Source of the DNA: Massospora cicadina
Lineage: Eukaryota; Entomophthoromycota; Entomophthoromycetes; Entomophthorales; Entomophthoraceae
Assembly (NCBI GenBank): GCA_022478985.1
Contig: JAKSZP010014467.1
Coordinates: forward strand, 248,001 to 312,000
Reading direction: 5' to 3'
Length of the DNA stretch: 64,000 bases
How positions within the stretch are numbered: the stretch's first letter is position 1; the number at the start of each line of letters is the position of its first letter. Both the position numbers and the translations under genes were made by a program. The notes beneath the pieces are model-generated. The model worked only from the letters and a program-made list of their open reading frames with translations. It was not told the DNA's origin and did not search any database. Positions 9,728-19,559 of the stretch are shown piece after piece.

Positions 9728-11224
9728 TGTCAAGAGCATGTCTATAATGCTCAAGTTCCAGGAAAGGTGGTGGGGAAGTCCTCACTCCACAACCCTGGAA
9801 AAGCCTGCTAACAAAAGGTAAAACATGGCATCACAAAGGAGGACGGTGTTCAAAGGGTCCAGAGCAAGGGTTGCATAGATTTCATTGATTGGGACCTCAG
9901 GGAGGTTGGCAAAGAGGATCAAACTGATGCATATATTTATATTAAAATGAACAGGTTCTTTATTTAAACCAGCTGATTGACAAAGAAGGTTGATCTTGGG
10001 TAAACATTAATATCAGACATTTTGGGACATGACTAGTTTGCAATAATGCCCAATGCCAAATACTTTAAATATTATTTCTAATTCCGCCTCCCATTTCTGG
10101 CGTGATCTTTTAAATGGATAAGTAATTTTACTCCTCCAACTCCACTGAATAATTTACCTTGAGACGAGGGGTTTGCTTTAAACCCCAGCGAAATAGGCAA
10201 ACTGGCCTAGAAGTCTGCCCACACACTAGCCTAAATTCAACCCAACTTCCTAAGGAAAAGCAACCCCCTTTTATAAACCTAAAGGGGTTCAGGGAAGTTA
10301 AAATTTTGTATCAGCTAATCACCTCTTATGAACTCTGGTAATCAGCCAAAATAAAAAAAAATAAATAAGATGGCTAATTAATGGAACTTTAAAAAAATGC
10401 TCCCCACAATTACACCATTTTAGCTATCAATTTAAATTTTTTTGTCAAGCCCTATCAAGGTGAAAAGCTTTTCAAGAGTGTGGATAGGCTAAATCTTCAT
10501 CTAGCCAAATCAGGATGTCCTCTGCCTAATTTGAATTACATCACCTCCCACTATTAGCCTCACCCTAGTGTAAATACCCAGAGGCGTCAATCTATTAAGG
10601 GTTCTCTCTTTTGGATCCCAAAATTTTAATCTTAAAAAAATTATTTTAAAAATTTCTTGCTAGTGATTTACTTATTTATCTTATTAAATTTTAAACAGCT
10701 GTTAAGAATAATTCTCCTGCAACTTCTATGTTGTTGAAATCCTATGCACTTAGCACCTGCAAGCACTTAGCAAACAACAAGATTCCAAAAATTAATAAAC
10801 ACTAGGGTTTTCATCATTTTAATGAAAGCGGTACTAAGCCCAAATGAACCAATAAATGCAGATTTCAAGCAGCTGTGTACTGTATCTCAACTAAGGCTGA
10901 ACTCAAGTTATCAACTGTAGTTGAATCCTCCCAGATTTAGCAATATTGCAAATCAAACAGGTCTCAGAAACCCATTCTCCAATTGCTTATAACAAAATGT
11001 CATTTTTACTTACAAAGCTTTTGCGTTTTACCACCCTTGATGTAGCGCTGAAACACCCATCACGCGCACCTCCAAAACCAACTTGGTAATATCTTGCCTT
11101 CACCAGCATTGGACCAGGGTATGCTTCAATTCAGGGAGTCCTGCCAACTTTAACATTTTGGCCTCCTCATGCCCAGCCTTATTCCTAGAATCAGCACACT
11201 CAATTGTGTCATGTAATTATGTCA
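9728..11224 (-). mobile_element. Diverged chromovirus LTR (D), related to the C-family LTR
   Basis: The left end TGTCAAGAGCATGTC matches the C LTR start (TGTCAAGAGAGTGTC). The right end near CAGCATTGGACCAGGGTATG...CCCAGCCTTATTCCTAG...TTATGTCA matches the last ~140 bp of the C LTR. On the minus strand the terminal coding sense is conserved with C: LPHHLSWNLSIIDMLLT here against IPHHLAGNERVTDTLLT in C. At the other end it reads KAGHEEAKML...LPELKHTLVQCW against a similar string in C. It is longer than the 892-bp C LTR, so it may include extra sequence. TTTGA occurs on both sides (9723-9727 and 11225-11229), but see the adjoining pol fragment. Confidence 0.65.
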
Positions 11225-11445
11225 TTTGAGTTGAAATATCCTTGGTCATGGGTTGTTCAGGCACTCTGGAATGAGGATGATTAAACTGATGAGCTAGAGG
11301 AGGCAAGTTGGCAGATCCCAAGGTAGGTAGCATGGCCCAAGTTTTTTGCTCTCCTCAATAAGGGCAACATCCACCTGGATAGACTATCTGGCACTGAACA
11401 CAAGGGGCTCAGCATTAGCAGAAATGATGCCTGGTTAACTGCAAT
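11225..11445 (-). pseudogene. Pol 3' end of element D next to its LTR
   Basis: The minus strand has LPPLAHQF about 26 codons before the LTR edge. Element C has KLPPAHKNF at the same distance from its LTR, and the final codons align (TQM against RVM, each split by the LTR's initial TG). So D was not originally a solo LTR but the 3' end of a minus-strand element. Its interior is cut at 11445 by the insertion of element A and is not recovered as pol sequence on the far side (32663 on). Confidence 0.5.
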
Positions 11446-12067
11446 TGTCATAACTTGCTTTCTTGCTTAAGAAAGAAAAAAATGTTTTGGATGCAAATAG
11501 TCAAAATGATGGGGGAGTTCACCAAGCACCAACTAAAATTTGGTGCTCACGCCTAAGTCAAAACCCTCTTTTTGGACCTGAGGGGGTGCCAGGAGGTGCA
11601 AATAGCTTACTAAATAATCAATCAATAGGAACTCCAGTAATTGGACAAACTAAGTCCATGTGTCAGGTAGCTGATTGGAGAACTATATTAAAATGCTACC
11701 TCATGGTTATGTCCTTCAGCCTTTTAATTCATACCTAAAACTAAGCCTATCATGAGGTGAAAGGAATTAAAGCATTGTGATAGGGTAAAATGCCATTTAA
11801 CAAAATTGAGTTTACACCTGATTAATTTGAATCCTCGCCTACCACACTATTAGCTATGAGTTTTTTAAATACTAGGAGGCATGAAATAGTAAATGATCGT
11901 TTTTTCACATCCAAGCTCCTACATGAGAAAATAATATTAATGCTTAATTTGTTAGTTTTAAATCTTGTAAGTGCGCCAATTAATTTGAAAATAAATAAAG
12001 ATCAGTAAGTTGTTGAATTCTGCCTAAAATTGTTACCTGTGAGCAACCGGCAAGCAGGATTTCAACA
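11446..12067 (+). repeat. 5' LTR of element A
   Basis: Starts TGTCATAACTTGC and ends TTTCAACA. It is about 622 bp and aligns along its length with 32037-32662 (for example the shared CACCAAGCACCAACTAAAATT and GGGGGTGCCAGGAGGTGCAAA blocks). The short plus-strand frame at 11463-11738 has a counterpart at 32077-32322 but looks like chance openness in an LTR. Confidence 0.88.
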
Positions 12068-12070
12068 AAG

Positions 12071-12089
12071 TGGTTCCCACTACTAGGGC
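12071..12089 (+). promoter_or_regulatory. Primer-binding site of element A
   Basis: TGGTTCCCACTACTAGGGC lies three bases after the LTR end, where a tRNA 3' end would prime minus-strand DNA synthesis. It is a diverged form of the TGGTGCTCACTACAGGGG site of element B. I could not name the tRNA with certainty. Confidence 0.7.
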
Positions 12090-12354
12090 ACCTGTACACC
12101 ACAAAAACTTTGTTAAAAATGGAGGCTGTGGGGTAAGCAACCCTTAGAAACTCCCCGCTAAAACTGAAACCAGGTTAGCTGCTATGGAACATCAGCTATC
12201 TAACACTCTGGCACGCCTTAAAAATCTTGAACAGAGCCCCTCTCTAGATCCTCATGACACTGCTCCTGATGTATCTACCTTCACCAAAAGTATACTTGGC
12301 CTCTTTAAACCCATGTTTAAAGACAAGTACACCCCTGATGAAGGTAGTTAAGTG

Positions 12355-12356
<2 letters not shown>

Positions 12357-12386
<30 letters not shown>
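12357..12386. repeat. (AT)15 microsatellite inside Gag
   Basis: Thirty bases of alternating AT lie where related Gags (elements F and B, and 51240-51340) encode a short S-F-x-Y-x-Y stretch. The run therefore probably grew from codons for Tyr/Ile after the gene had died. Confidence 0.85.
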
Positions 12387-12389
<3 letters not shown>

Positions 12390-12810
12390 GTTTCCATGGA
12401 TGGGGTGACTGAACACCAAAAATCCACCACATCCTCACTTGCCTAAGCCGCCTCGCCCAAGAGGTAATGGTTCCTCAAATGGACACCATTAATATCTGGG
12501 CGGACGTAAAGGAAGCGCTCATTGAAGGATTCAGCTCAACACAGAGTTTAAAACAAAAGGCAAGCTTTTATGTGCTGCAACATGAAAGAGGGAGAATTAC
12601 TGGCCACCTTTATTGATCAGTTCTATAGTGATACCCAGCCATTGCTACTTGCAAAAATGCTAACTCTTGATGACGCCGTTGCTGCTCTTCTGTCTGGCTT
12701 AGCTTCTCACCCTTCCATAGCTAAGCACATTATCTCAGTCAAACGCCACTTTCATTAGGTTTGCGATCTAAAGGAGGCGGTATTGAAGGTTGTGAAATTC
12801 AAATAATGGA

Positions 12811-13085
12811 GATGGGTCAAGTCCCCTTTTTAAGGAGATTGCCCCACTATCGCTCTACAGAAATAGTCCATGATGACTCTCCTGACCTCTCAAAAGCCTG
12901 TTCCACAGTAAGACTCAAAACAGATCTCCCTATGCCATGGAAGATGGGCCAGGTCCCCTCTTTTGGAGATTTCCCCAATATTGCTCTACAGAAGGAGTCC
13001 ATGCTGAATCTCCTGACCTCTCAAAAGCCTATTCCGCGGTAAAGCTCAAAACAGACCTCCCTATGCCATGGAAGATGGGCCCAAG
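12811..13085. repeat. Tandem duplication of ~131 bp
   Basis: GATGGG(C/T)CA(G/A)GTCCCCT begins at 12811 and 12943, and GATGGGC recurs at 13073. The two full units share blocks such as CTCCTGACCTCTCAAAAGCCT and CTCCCTATGCCATGGAAGATG. The period is 130-132 bp, not a multiple of three in both steps. It lies in the C-terminal part of the broken Gag. Confidence 0.85.
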
Positions 13086-13322
13086 TAGAACATCCACGGC
13101 AGGGTCATGATCCCTTATGGCTTCTGCCACCAAAAGTTTTTGTAAATATCCTATTGAGCCTTTGTCTCTTTCCACATCTCCCCCTGAAAGGGTTTCTGCA
13201 GTGGCTCCAGTGCCATGTCCCTGAACAATTCAGTCCTTAGTATCCTCAGCAACTTTAGTGGCTGTTTGCACTTCAAAAACTCTCTTAAGTCATCATTTAA
13301 ACTCTTTACCATTTGAAAACCC

Positions 13323-13778
13323 TTGGTCAAGGACATTGAGGCTAAAACTATCTCGTCCATAGCCTACCTAGTAGTTGAGCGCCCCCTGAGCAACCGCTGC
13401 AACCCAAATGGGCCTGTTGCCAAAGTGTGTCAAAGGAAGCCGCTCAACCAGCTTGATGGGACTGACTTCCCTACCTCTATTACTCTATTGCCACGTGGTG
13501 AGAATAATCCTGGTGACAAATGTGAAGGGGGTTATGAAGATGTGGGTTACTATGTGTTAGGAGTATCCGCTGAAATTGAGGTTTATGATTGGTTGAACGC
13601 TGGAGAAGTAGACAGCGCCACTATACCTAAGAAAATGTACCATTGTCAAGTTTTAGGGTGTCCTGGGATTATTGACACTGCCAGTGATGCTGATCAGCTC
13701 TTGGCTAGCTTGATTCACCCTCTTCCATGGGTCCATACCTTGAAGTCCATCTTGGAGAGATACCCAGAGACCACTTGA
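13323..13778 (+). CDS. Unknown module between Gag and protease of element A
   Basis: An open 151-codon frame with no recognised family. Its core GYEDVGYYVLGVSAEIEVYD, then a LNAGEVD motif and a short Y-x-x-QV pattern, is matched at the window end (63751-63870: GYKDVSYYVLG..SEIEISD, LNAKIVD). The same module is therefore kept in two separate elements. It lies just upstream of the D-T-G protease, so it may be a spacer or protease N-terminal domain of Gag-Pol. The start codon is arbitrary, because the frame is part of a polyprotein. Confidence 0.5.
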   Translation: MVKDIEAKTISSIAYLVVERPLSNRCNPNGPVAKVCQRKPLNQLDGTDFPTSITLLPRGENNPGDKCEGGYEDVGYYVLGVSAEIEVYDWLNAGEVDSATIPKKMYHCQVLGCPGIIDTASDADQLLASLIHPLPWVHTLKSILERYPETT

Positions 13779-13861
13779 AAACTGACCTCCACCTTATAGC
13801 TTAAGGAGGTCCTGGCTCTTTCTTCTAACTTTGGTGGATCCCTGACCAAGGTAAAGTTGTT

Positions 13862-15640
13862 ATTTAAAAATTCAGAGTCATGGCCATTCTGGATACAGGC
13901 TCCACAGTGGATGTTAACTTCTCTAAGCTTATCAAAAAGAATAATCTGGCATTTGAATGGAGTAAACTTAAGAGTTTGGAACCATGGGCCAAACAACGCT
14001 TGTGCCATTGGGGCATACTATTCCTCCATATAAGTCTGGGGAGCTTCCTCTCCGCTTGGACTGTGTGGTGTTCTATTTCATATCCAAAAAGGTCTTAGAA
14101 GGTCAGCTGCCCACCTCATCTCCCAGGGTTACCTCATCCATGTGGTGGATGAGCGGTGGGTCATGGCTTACCCTTTGAGAATTCTGCCCCCTATTTCTGT
14201 ACTAACAACTGGAGAATTGTTATGGCAGATTAAGGAAATTTGTGTCAAGTTGTCAGAGAATAAGCACCATCTTAGGGAAAAGGGGACAAATGTGGCCAAA
14301 AGCAATGAGCCTTTGGCATAAAAAATTGACAAAAACTGAACCATCAGCAACAAAGCCCGATGGCTGTGTACCTTAGGTGAGTAAGGATATCAGCACTGAA
14401 CCTTTGGTAAATTTGCCAAAAGCATCAGGTTTTTGCAAAAGTGTCTGTCAGCATTTGAACCCTCCCCAGTAGCATCAAAATCTCATCTGGCAGATATCTC
14501 ATGGCCAAATGGACGCCAGAGTGATGAGTTGTGGGCAGGTTGGGCATCCCAAACCTGTTCCTGACCTCATTAGACCGCCCCTACATGGGGTGACCTTAGG
14601 AGGGTACATTGCCTGTTGGGGGAGACACTGCCACTCAAATCGTTTAATCATGTTAAATTCACAATTTGGGCATCTGTGGATGAACCTAAAATTACTCATC
14701 CTGACACCAACACTTTTGGAGTCAGTTTCAATATTATTAGCTTTCTCCCCTATCAAAGTTTCGCCAGTTTAGGTCAAAACTTGTGGGCCCCAATCCCATG
14801 CATTTCTAAGCTATTCCCCAATTGACTAACCATTTAAACAGTCATAACACACTGGAAAAATTGAAAGTCAATTATTTTTATTCTAAATTAATAAAATCCC
14901 ATGCTCTAAACCATTTAATCTTAATTAGCGTTATTCTTTGTCAGAATCCTGAGACACCCCTAATGTGAATCATGGGGTGTGAAATGAATGGTACATAAAG
15001 GTCATGTTGATGACCTTGTTGCCTTCTGCAGTCTTGGAACTACCATGTTAAAAACCTTCTAGAAATATTACCTGATTGCCAAGGCAATTCATCACCAGGA
15101 TCTTGTCATTTAATGGACAAAATTATCCCCTCTCCAGGCAAGGATCTGCACCCTCACTAATGTCGCCATATTTAGTTTCTCATGGGGAAAACCAAACCAC
15201 CCAAACCGTCCCTAAACTTTCCTACGCTCAGGCCCATGGGTACTGGAGAACCAACATCCTAGTTTCTTGCCAAGTTGCTTTTTATGTTTGCAGCCCATTG
15301 GCGCTCATTGGTTACTTATTTCCCAGCCCATTTAAATGTCATTTGAGCAGCAGTGCCCCTGGCATTATGGCTTGCCTTTTGTGCATTTGTATCCTTACTG
15401 GAAGGCCAGTCTAAACTTTATCTGCCGCTTTACTAACACCTTCCCATTCAAATTTGGAAGCTTAACTTATTGGCCCCTGAAGTGGCCTTGGACAACAATA
15501 CTTATGATATGCTCATAGCTACCCAGTTCATGATCAAATATGATGGGATTATCAACATGAAGCAGGGTTTCATCTCATTGATCAATTATGAAGTCTCTTT
15601 AGTCTTATCCAATAAAGATCCTGGTAAGTGTTAATATTCT
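13862..15640 (+). pseudogene. Aspartic protease of element A, split by an E-family LTR
   Basis: The first half has the active-site motif MAILDTGSTVDVNFSKLIKK at 13880-13940, then GPNNACAIGAYYSS up to 14028. The second half resumes after 15438 with PFKFGSLNLLAPEVALDNNTYDMLIATQF. Element B has the parallel AYSSLLICFGK..VVALDKPIYDLLLRTQF string. The 1.4 kb in between is a solo LTR. Downstream to 16099 lies the linker between protease and RT, again with stops. Confidence 0.75.
14029..15438 (+). mobile_element. Solo LTR of family E inside element A
   Basis: Begins TATAAGTCTGGGGAG (E LTR: TGTAAGTCCAGGGG) and ends TTTATCTGCCGCTTTACTAACA (E: TTTAACTTGCTGTTTGACTGACA). It shares the blocks ATCCATGTGGTGGATGAGCG, GGGCATCCCAAACC, CGCCCCTACATGGGGTG and GCAGTGCCCCTGGCATTAT. 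Element E itself lies in the opposite orientation at 35485-41552. CCTCC before and CCTTC after could be a decayed target duplication. The protease frame of A is interrupted exactly here, which confirms insertion. Confidence 0.8.
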
Positions 15641-16099
15641 TGCCTTGTTGAGTACCAATCTTCTGCTTTGCCTTTGCATACCACCTCTGGGAGAAAACAA
15701 AGAAATTGTTAATTCAGTGGATTCTGTAGAAGGTATCCCTTTTTATGCCTCAGAAGAGGTAATGATTAAGCCTGGTGAATAACAAGTGGTTGAAACAAAG
15801 ATCACGCTTCAAATCCTACACCACTGCTTGTTGCACATCATAAGTCTTGAGAGAGTTAGCCCCTTGGAGCCTTGGGTAGCCTGGTATACTATACTCAGCT
15901 TACCAAATACCTATCACTATTCTGTTAAGGAACCTCACCCAAAAGGACCTCATTGTAAGAAAACACCAGCAGATTGGCAGAGGCTTATTAGTCCTGTGGA
16001 GAACATTAGATGAATTCACTCCATTAGCTCCCTGTTGGATATGGGCTTGTTTAAGGACAACCTATTATGTACCTTATCAAACGTTCAAATCTTGTATGA

Positions 16100-16510
16100 T
16101 GTCAGGATTTTAGATAATGAATGAATCAAATTCCCCACTTCTGGATTGAGCCATACCAAATCAGCTCCTGAACCTATCCATGTGAAAATGACTTCAGGAT
16201 CCTCCTACCCAATTCCTGAGTCACGTGGGGTGGCGTTTCCACCAATTCAGTCAGGTGGGCGGCGGAATACATTCAGGATGCCCATGAGGCAGTCAATCCA
16301 GAAGACCAGGAAAGATCCTGAATGGATTGGGCCATGACAATCCTTGAGGCACTATGTCCCCACTCACCATATAAATATAGAATCCTTTTAACCTAAGAAT
16401 AATTTAGTATCCTATCCAATTTTCCGTTTACTTCTTGACCTTTCTGTGAATTTTCAGCTTTGAGCCACCTTTGGACCTCGGTGACAGTCTAGAGAACTGT
16501 AGCACTGACA
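16100..16510 (+). repeat. 5' LTR of element B with TATA box
   Basis: Starts TGTCAGGATTTTAGATAATG and ends CACTGACA, 411 bp. It aligns throughout with 29005-29417 but with many substitutions. A TATA box (TATAAATA, 16370-16377) is conserved at 29275-29282, placing U3/R near 16400. An AATAA-type signal follows in both copies. Confidence 0.9.
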
Positions 16511-16514
16511 AACG

Positions 16515-16533
16515 TGGTGCTCACTACAGGGGG
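16515..16533 (+). promoter_or_regulatory. Primer-binding site of element B
   Basis: TGGTGCTCACTACAGGGGG starts four bases after the LTR end. The same site follows the G-family LTR at 53769 and, with changes, element A (12071) and the TRIM-like element (61593). Its complement ends in ...GAGCACCA, consistent with a tRNA 3' end. Confidence 0.78.
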
Positions 16534-16638
16534 CTCCAAGCTGTCCCAAGTGAAAATGTCTATCACAATGGAAATAATAGCAGCCCTAAAGACCAAGCTA
16601 ATGGTCAGTTGAGAGGTGTTGCCTGATATGTTAGTATC

Positions 16639-18620
16639 TTGCAGCATGAAATACTGACCATTAACCCTGAAAGGTTAGAATTACAGGCCATATTTCAGTT
16701 CACCCTGCATTCTATTGATGAAAGTCAGTACCAATTCCAGTACAAGACCTTATTAAGGTTGTTTAACAATTATAAAATGGCATCTACTTCATGGGTGCCC
16801 ACTCCAGACGTTCCCATGCCTCTTCCATTCCCTCTGCCATGCGGGACCTCTATGACTCGGCCCAGCTGCTGGCAGCAGAACTCACACTGGGTTCCAAACG
16901 CTACCTTCACAACTTTGTTAACCCAGCTATTCATCATCTACACCAACTAGTTGGGCTGCACCATCAGGAGGTCTCCCAACAACTGGGGCTCACCCAGGCC
17001 CTGAACACCCACATCATCAATTTTTATAATGCAGCCTCATCCTTTGTTCATGACAACTGTGAGGCCATTATTGATGACTGATGGCTGATCAACAAAGTCC
17101 GAGATCAAATTGTGATGTTAGATAGTGGGATCTCTGGCTATCTTGAGGATGAGCTGCGTCAGAACGTCTAACTCCTCGAAGCAAATTGGAATCAATGCTT
17201 CCTTCAAGTCAAGGATCTGGTACAAACCCTACAACAACACTATTGAGAGCTGGACTCTTGTGACTACCCCTCCAGGAGTGAAGGTCCTGAAGACCCTGAA
17301 GAGCATGAGGGACCTGAAGGGCCAGAGGGTCCCCAGGGACCTCCTGTGCCCCCAGGCCCCTCAGCTCCCACAGCTGCTGGTCCTGAGGACCCATGGCAGA
17401 AGAATGTGATGATAGCCTTGGATGCCCTACATGATCAAATTAGAATGTAGCTCAGGGATGAAAACTCTGAGTGGATGGAGTTCCCCTCAACCCTAGGGTC
17501 TCCATTGACGACCTGTCAGACGAAATGGGCAACTTAAGTGCTTTTTTCCAAACTCACCAATATTTGCAACTTTCAGCTGGAGCAAACTTGTCAATGGTCT
17601 GAAACCCATTTGATCAACCTCAAGAGTCAGATTTGCCTTTAGGGTGCCAACATTCAATCTCTAAAGGAGCAAATCGCAAATAAGGTTTCCATTTCCTCCC
17701 TCAACCAAAATTAGTATGATATCCTGGATGACCTTGAGGGCCTATGATGGCTAGACCAGCAGAGCCCCCACAACTATGTGGAGACTGAGATCTCAGAGCC
17801 AGCGCCCTTCCCTGGTGATAACTCCCTTTCCACTCCACTTGTAACAAACTTTAACCTAGTTTTAAAGAAAGGTTCACCCCCGGCAAGGAGAGCATTGCCT
17901 CCTTCCTATATGCATATGAGAGCTCCTTGGAGGAGGCCACCAATTGGCAGAAAGTAAAGCATATCCACTCCTGCTTAGATAGCACCAACTGGGAGATCAT
18001 GACCTCCATTTGAAAAGTGCACCACCTGGTAACAGGTCTGTACTGCCTTAAGCCAAGAGTTTGGCAGAAATCAAACCCTGGCTAACCAAAAACAGGCCTT
18101 CATGGATATCCAATTGAATAAAAGAGAAAGCCACATGGATTTTGCATCCGCTTTTACACTCAAGCACAACCCTTGGTCACTACAAATCATGTCACGTTGG
18201 ATGATGCTATTACCGCCATCATTTCTTCGTTGGGGTTCTACCCTGAGGTTCAAATGCATATGATTGGACAGAAGAATGGGTTTGCCTGCATCTGAGAGAT
18301 CAAGGAAGCCCTTAACGAGATCTCTGCATCGACTCTACACGCTAAGGCTACCTTCACAGGCCCTGTAACTGTCCTAGAGTCCATGTGGTCAAAAACCAGA
18401 AAATTTTTTGACCTTGATGCACTTACTGTAACAGTTTTAGACACAGTGCCAAGACCTGCTGGAAACAACTTGACGAGAAGGAAGGAAAAGGGCCTTCAGC
18501 ATGAAGGATGAGGCACTTCATGCTGACATCCCTACACAGCCTCAAGAATCCTCCATAACCTTGAACAAACCTGGAGCTACTGCATCTGGAGAAGAAGTTT
18601 TGGTATATTAATGATAGTAA
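16639..18620 (+). pseudogene. gag: Gag of element B with collagen-like linker and zinc knuckle
   Basis: Order: N-terminal region (16639-16950), a helical segment with LVGLHHQEVSQQLGLTQAL near 16945-17005, the collagen-like block at 17277-17396, and a coiled-coil-like region to about 17750. Then comes a capsid-like part (17850-18300; GKESIASFLYAYESSLEEA near 17885) and a CCHC knuckle at 18418-18459 (CTYCNSFRHSAKTC). Frameshifts and several stops disrupt it. Layout and motifs parallel element F. Confidence 0.75.
17277..17396 (+). repeat. Collagen-like / Gly-Pro-Glu coding repeat inside Gag (B)
   Basis: Codons read SEGPEDPEEHEGPEGPEGPQ and then GPPVPPGPSAP and AAGPEDP. It sits between two helical segments as in element F, but is more acidic (G-P-E triplets). 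The unrelated frames open on both strands here are shadows of the repetitive base pattern. Confidence 0.72.
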
Positions 18621-18660
18621 AGAAATTGATACTGCTTACTCTTCTTCTGATGACTCTCCC

Positions 18661-18978
18661 ATGTTCCTCATGCTGTCACACCAGTTTGGAAGTCTGGTTA
18701 CCCAGGTCACAGTTCAAGTTCATAAAATACCAGTCCTTACCATAGTTGACAGTGGCTCATCCATGAATGTCATATCCTCCAAGTTAATGAAGCTCATCAA
18801 GATTGATCCAGATATGCCACACTATATGGAGTACGGCACAGCTGGCCCCCAATGTACCCGATCTATAGAAGCTTATTCATCTCTACTGATATGTTTTGGA
18901 AAGCTTTCTGTAAACACACCTGTTGTTGCTCTAGATAAACCTATCTATGACCTGCTCCTCAGGACTCAATTTCTTTGA
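18661..18978 (+). CDS. Aspartic protease fragment of element B
   Basis: An open 105-codon frame covers most of the retropepsin domain. The active-site motif is D-S-G-S in TIVDSGSSMNVISSKLMKLI (about residues 28-47), then an YGTAGPQCTRSIEAYSS segment and the C-terminal VVALDKPIYDLLLRTQF (flap and third strand). It would cleave Gag-Pol in the particle. It is the best preserved coding piece of B but has no gene start of its own. It is part of the polyprotein. Confidence 0.82.
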   Translation: MFLMLSHQFGSLVTQVTVQVHKIPVLTIVDSGSSMNVISSKLMKLIKIDPDMPHYMEYGTAGPQCTRSIEAYSSLLICFGKLSVNTPVVALDKPIYDLLLRTQFL

Positions 18979-19559
18979 GACTATTAGGAAGTACTTCACT
19001 ATGATGGCAGCTTTCTATCCTTACTAGGGCACTGGGTCCCAGTGATCTTTGAGACCCCTTACAATTCTAAAACTGAGGTCAAAGCCTGAACTTGTTTACT
19101 GGAGAGTAAAGGCCAAAGTGATCAGCTCAAATATCACATTAGGGGCTCCCGAGTCTGACTGCCCCCTTCTTCTGTTAATGGGCAACAAGGAATGCCAAAC
19201 TACTTATATATGGCGACTACAATACCTATGAAGTCCCAAGTCATTGCTGACACCTGGGTCCATGTTAACATCCACTCTGGATACCTATTGGAAGTCTGAG
19301 GCCAAGATAACACATCCACAAAAGAGGTGCTAACCTGCCAGGGATCCTAGATCCAGCTTATGCTGGATATATATCAATGTTGGTGGCCAACCTTACTGAC
19401 AAACCCAAATAGTAGGTCCAAAAAGTACTGCCGCCTATGTCCACCTACTACTGGTGGAAGCTATTACCGATGTCCAAAGCTTTGGGGACTTGAGAGATTT
19501 TGGCTTGGAAGCTCCACCATCAGTTAGTCTAATTGATACTAATATCAGCAAAGATTTCT

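Larger units (their letters stand above)
12184..13100 (+). pseudogene. gag: Gag of element A, with microsatellite and tandem duplication
   Basis: A start at 12184 opens a 55-codon frame ending with FKPMFKDKYTPDEGS, then a TAA stop immediately before an (AT)n run at 12357-12386. Capsid-like sequence resumes with SMDGVTEHQK. It continues at 12570-12758 with LLLAKMLTLDDAVAALLSGLASHPS, which matches 51568-51700 (LTLNDAAAAFKTGLASHPS). A ~131-bp unit is duplicated at 12811-13080. No clear zinc knuckle survives. The repeat of the same Gag type near 51500 supports the assignment. Confidence 0.72.

Noticed and set aside
9728..11224. Solo LTR with target duplication TTTGA
   Set aside because: TTTGA does flank it, but the right-hand flank still holds a pol 3' end at the right distance and frame, so it is better read as a 3' LTR with adjoining interior. 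The match of five AT-rich bases is likely chance.
12809..13085. CRISPR-like array
   Set aside because: Two long tandem units of ~131 bp in a eukaryotic retroelement. No short repeats with unique spacers.
17125..17409. Open frames on both strands across the B Gag linker
   Set aside because: They are shadows of the G-P-E triplet repeat, which keeps several frames open. Only the Gly-X-Y frame fits Gag.
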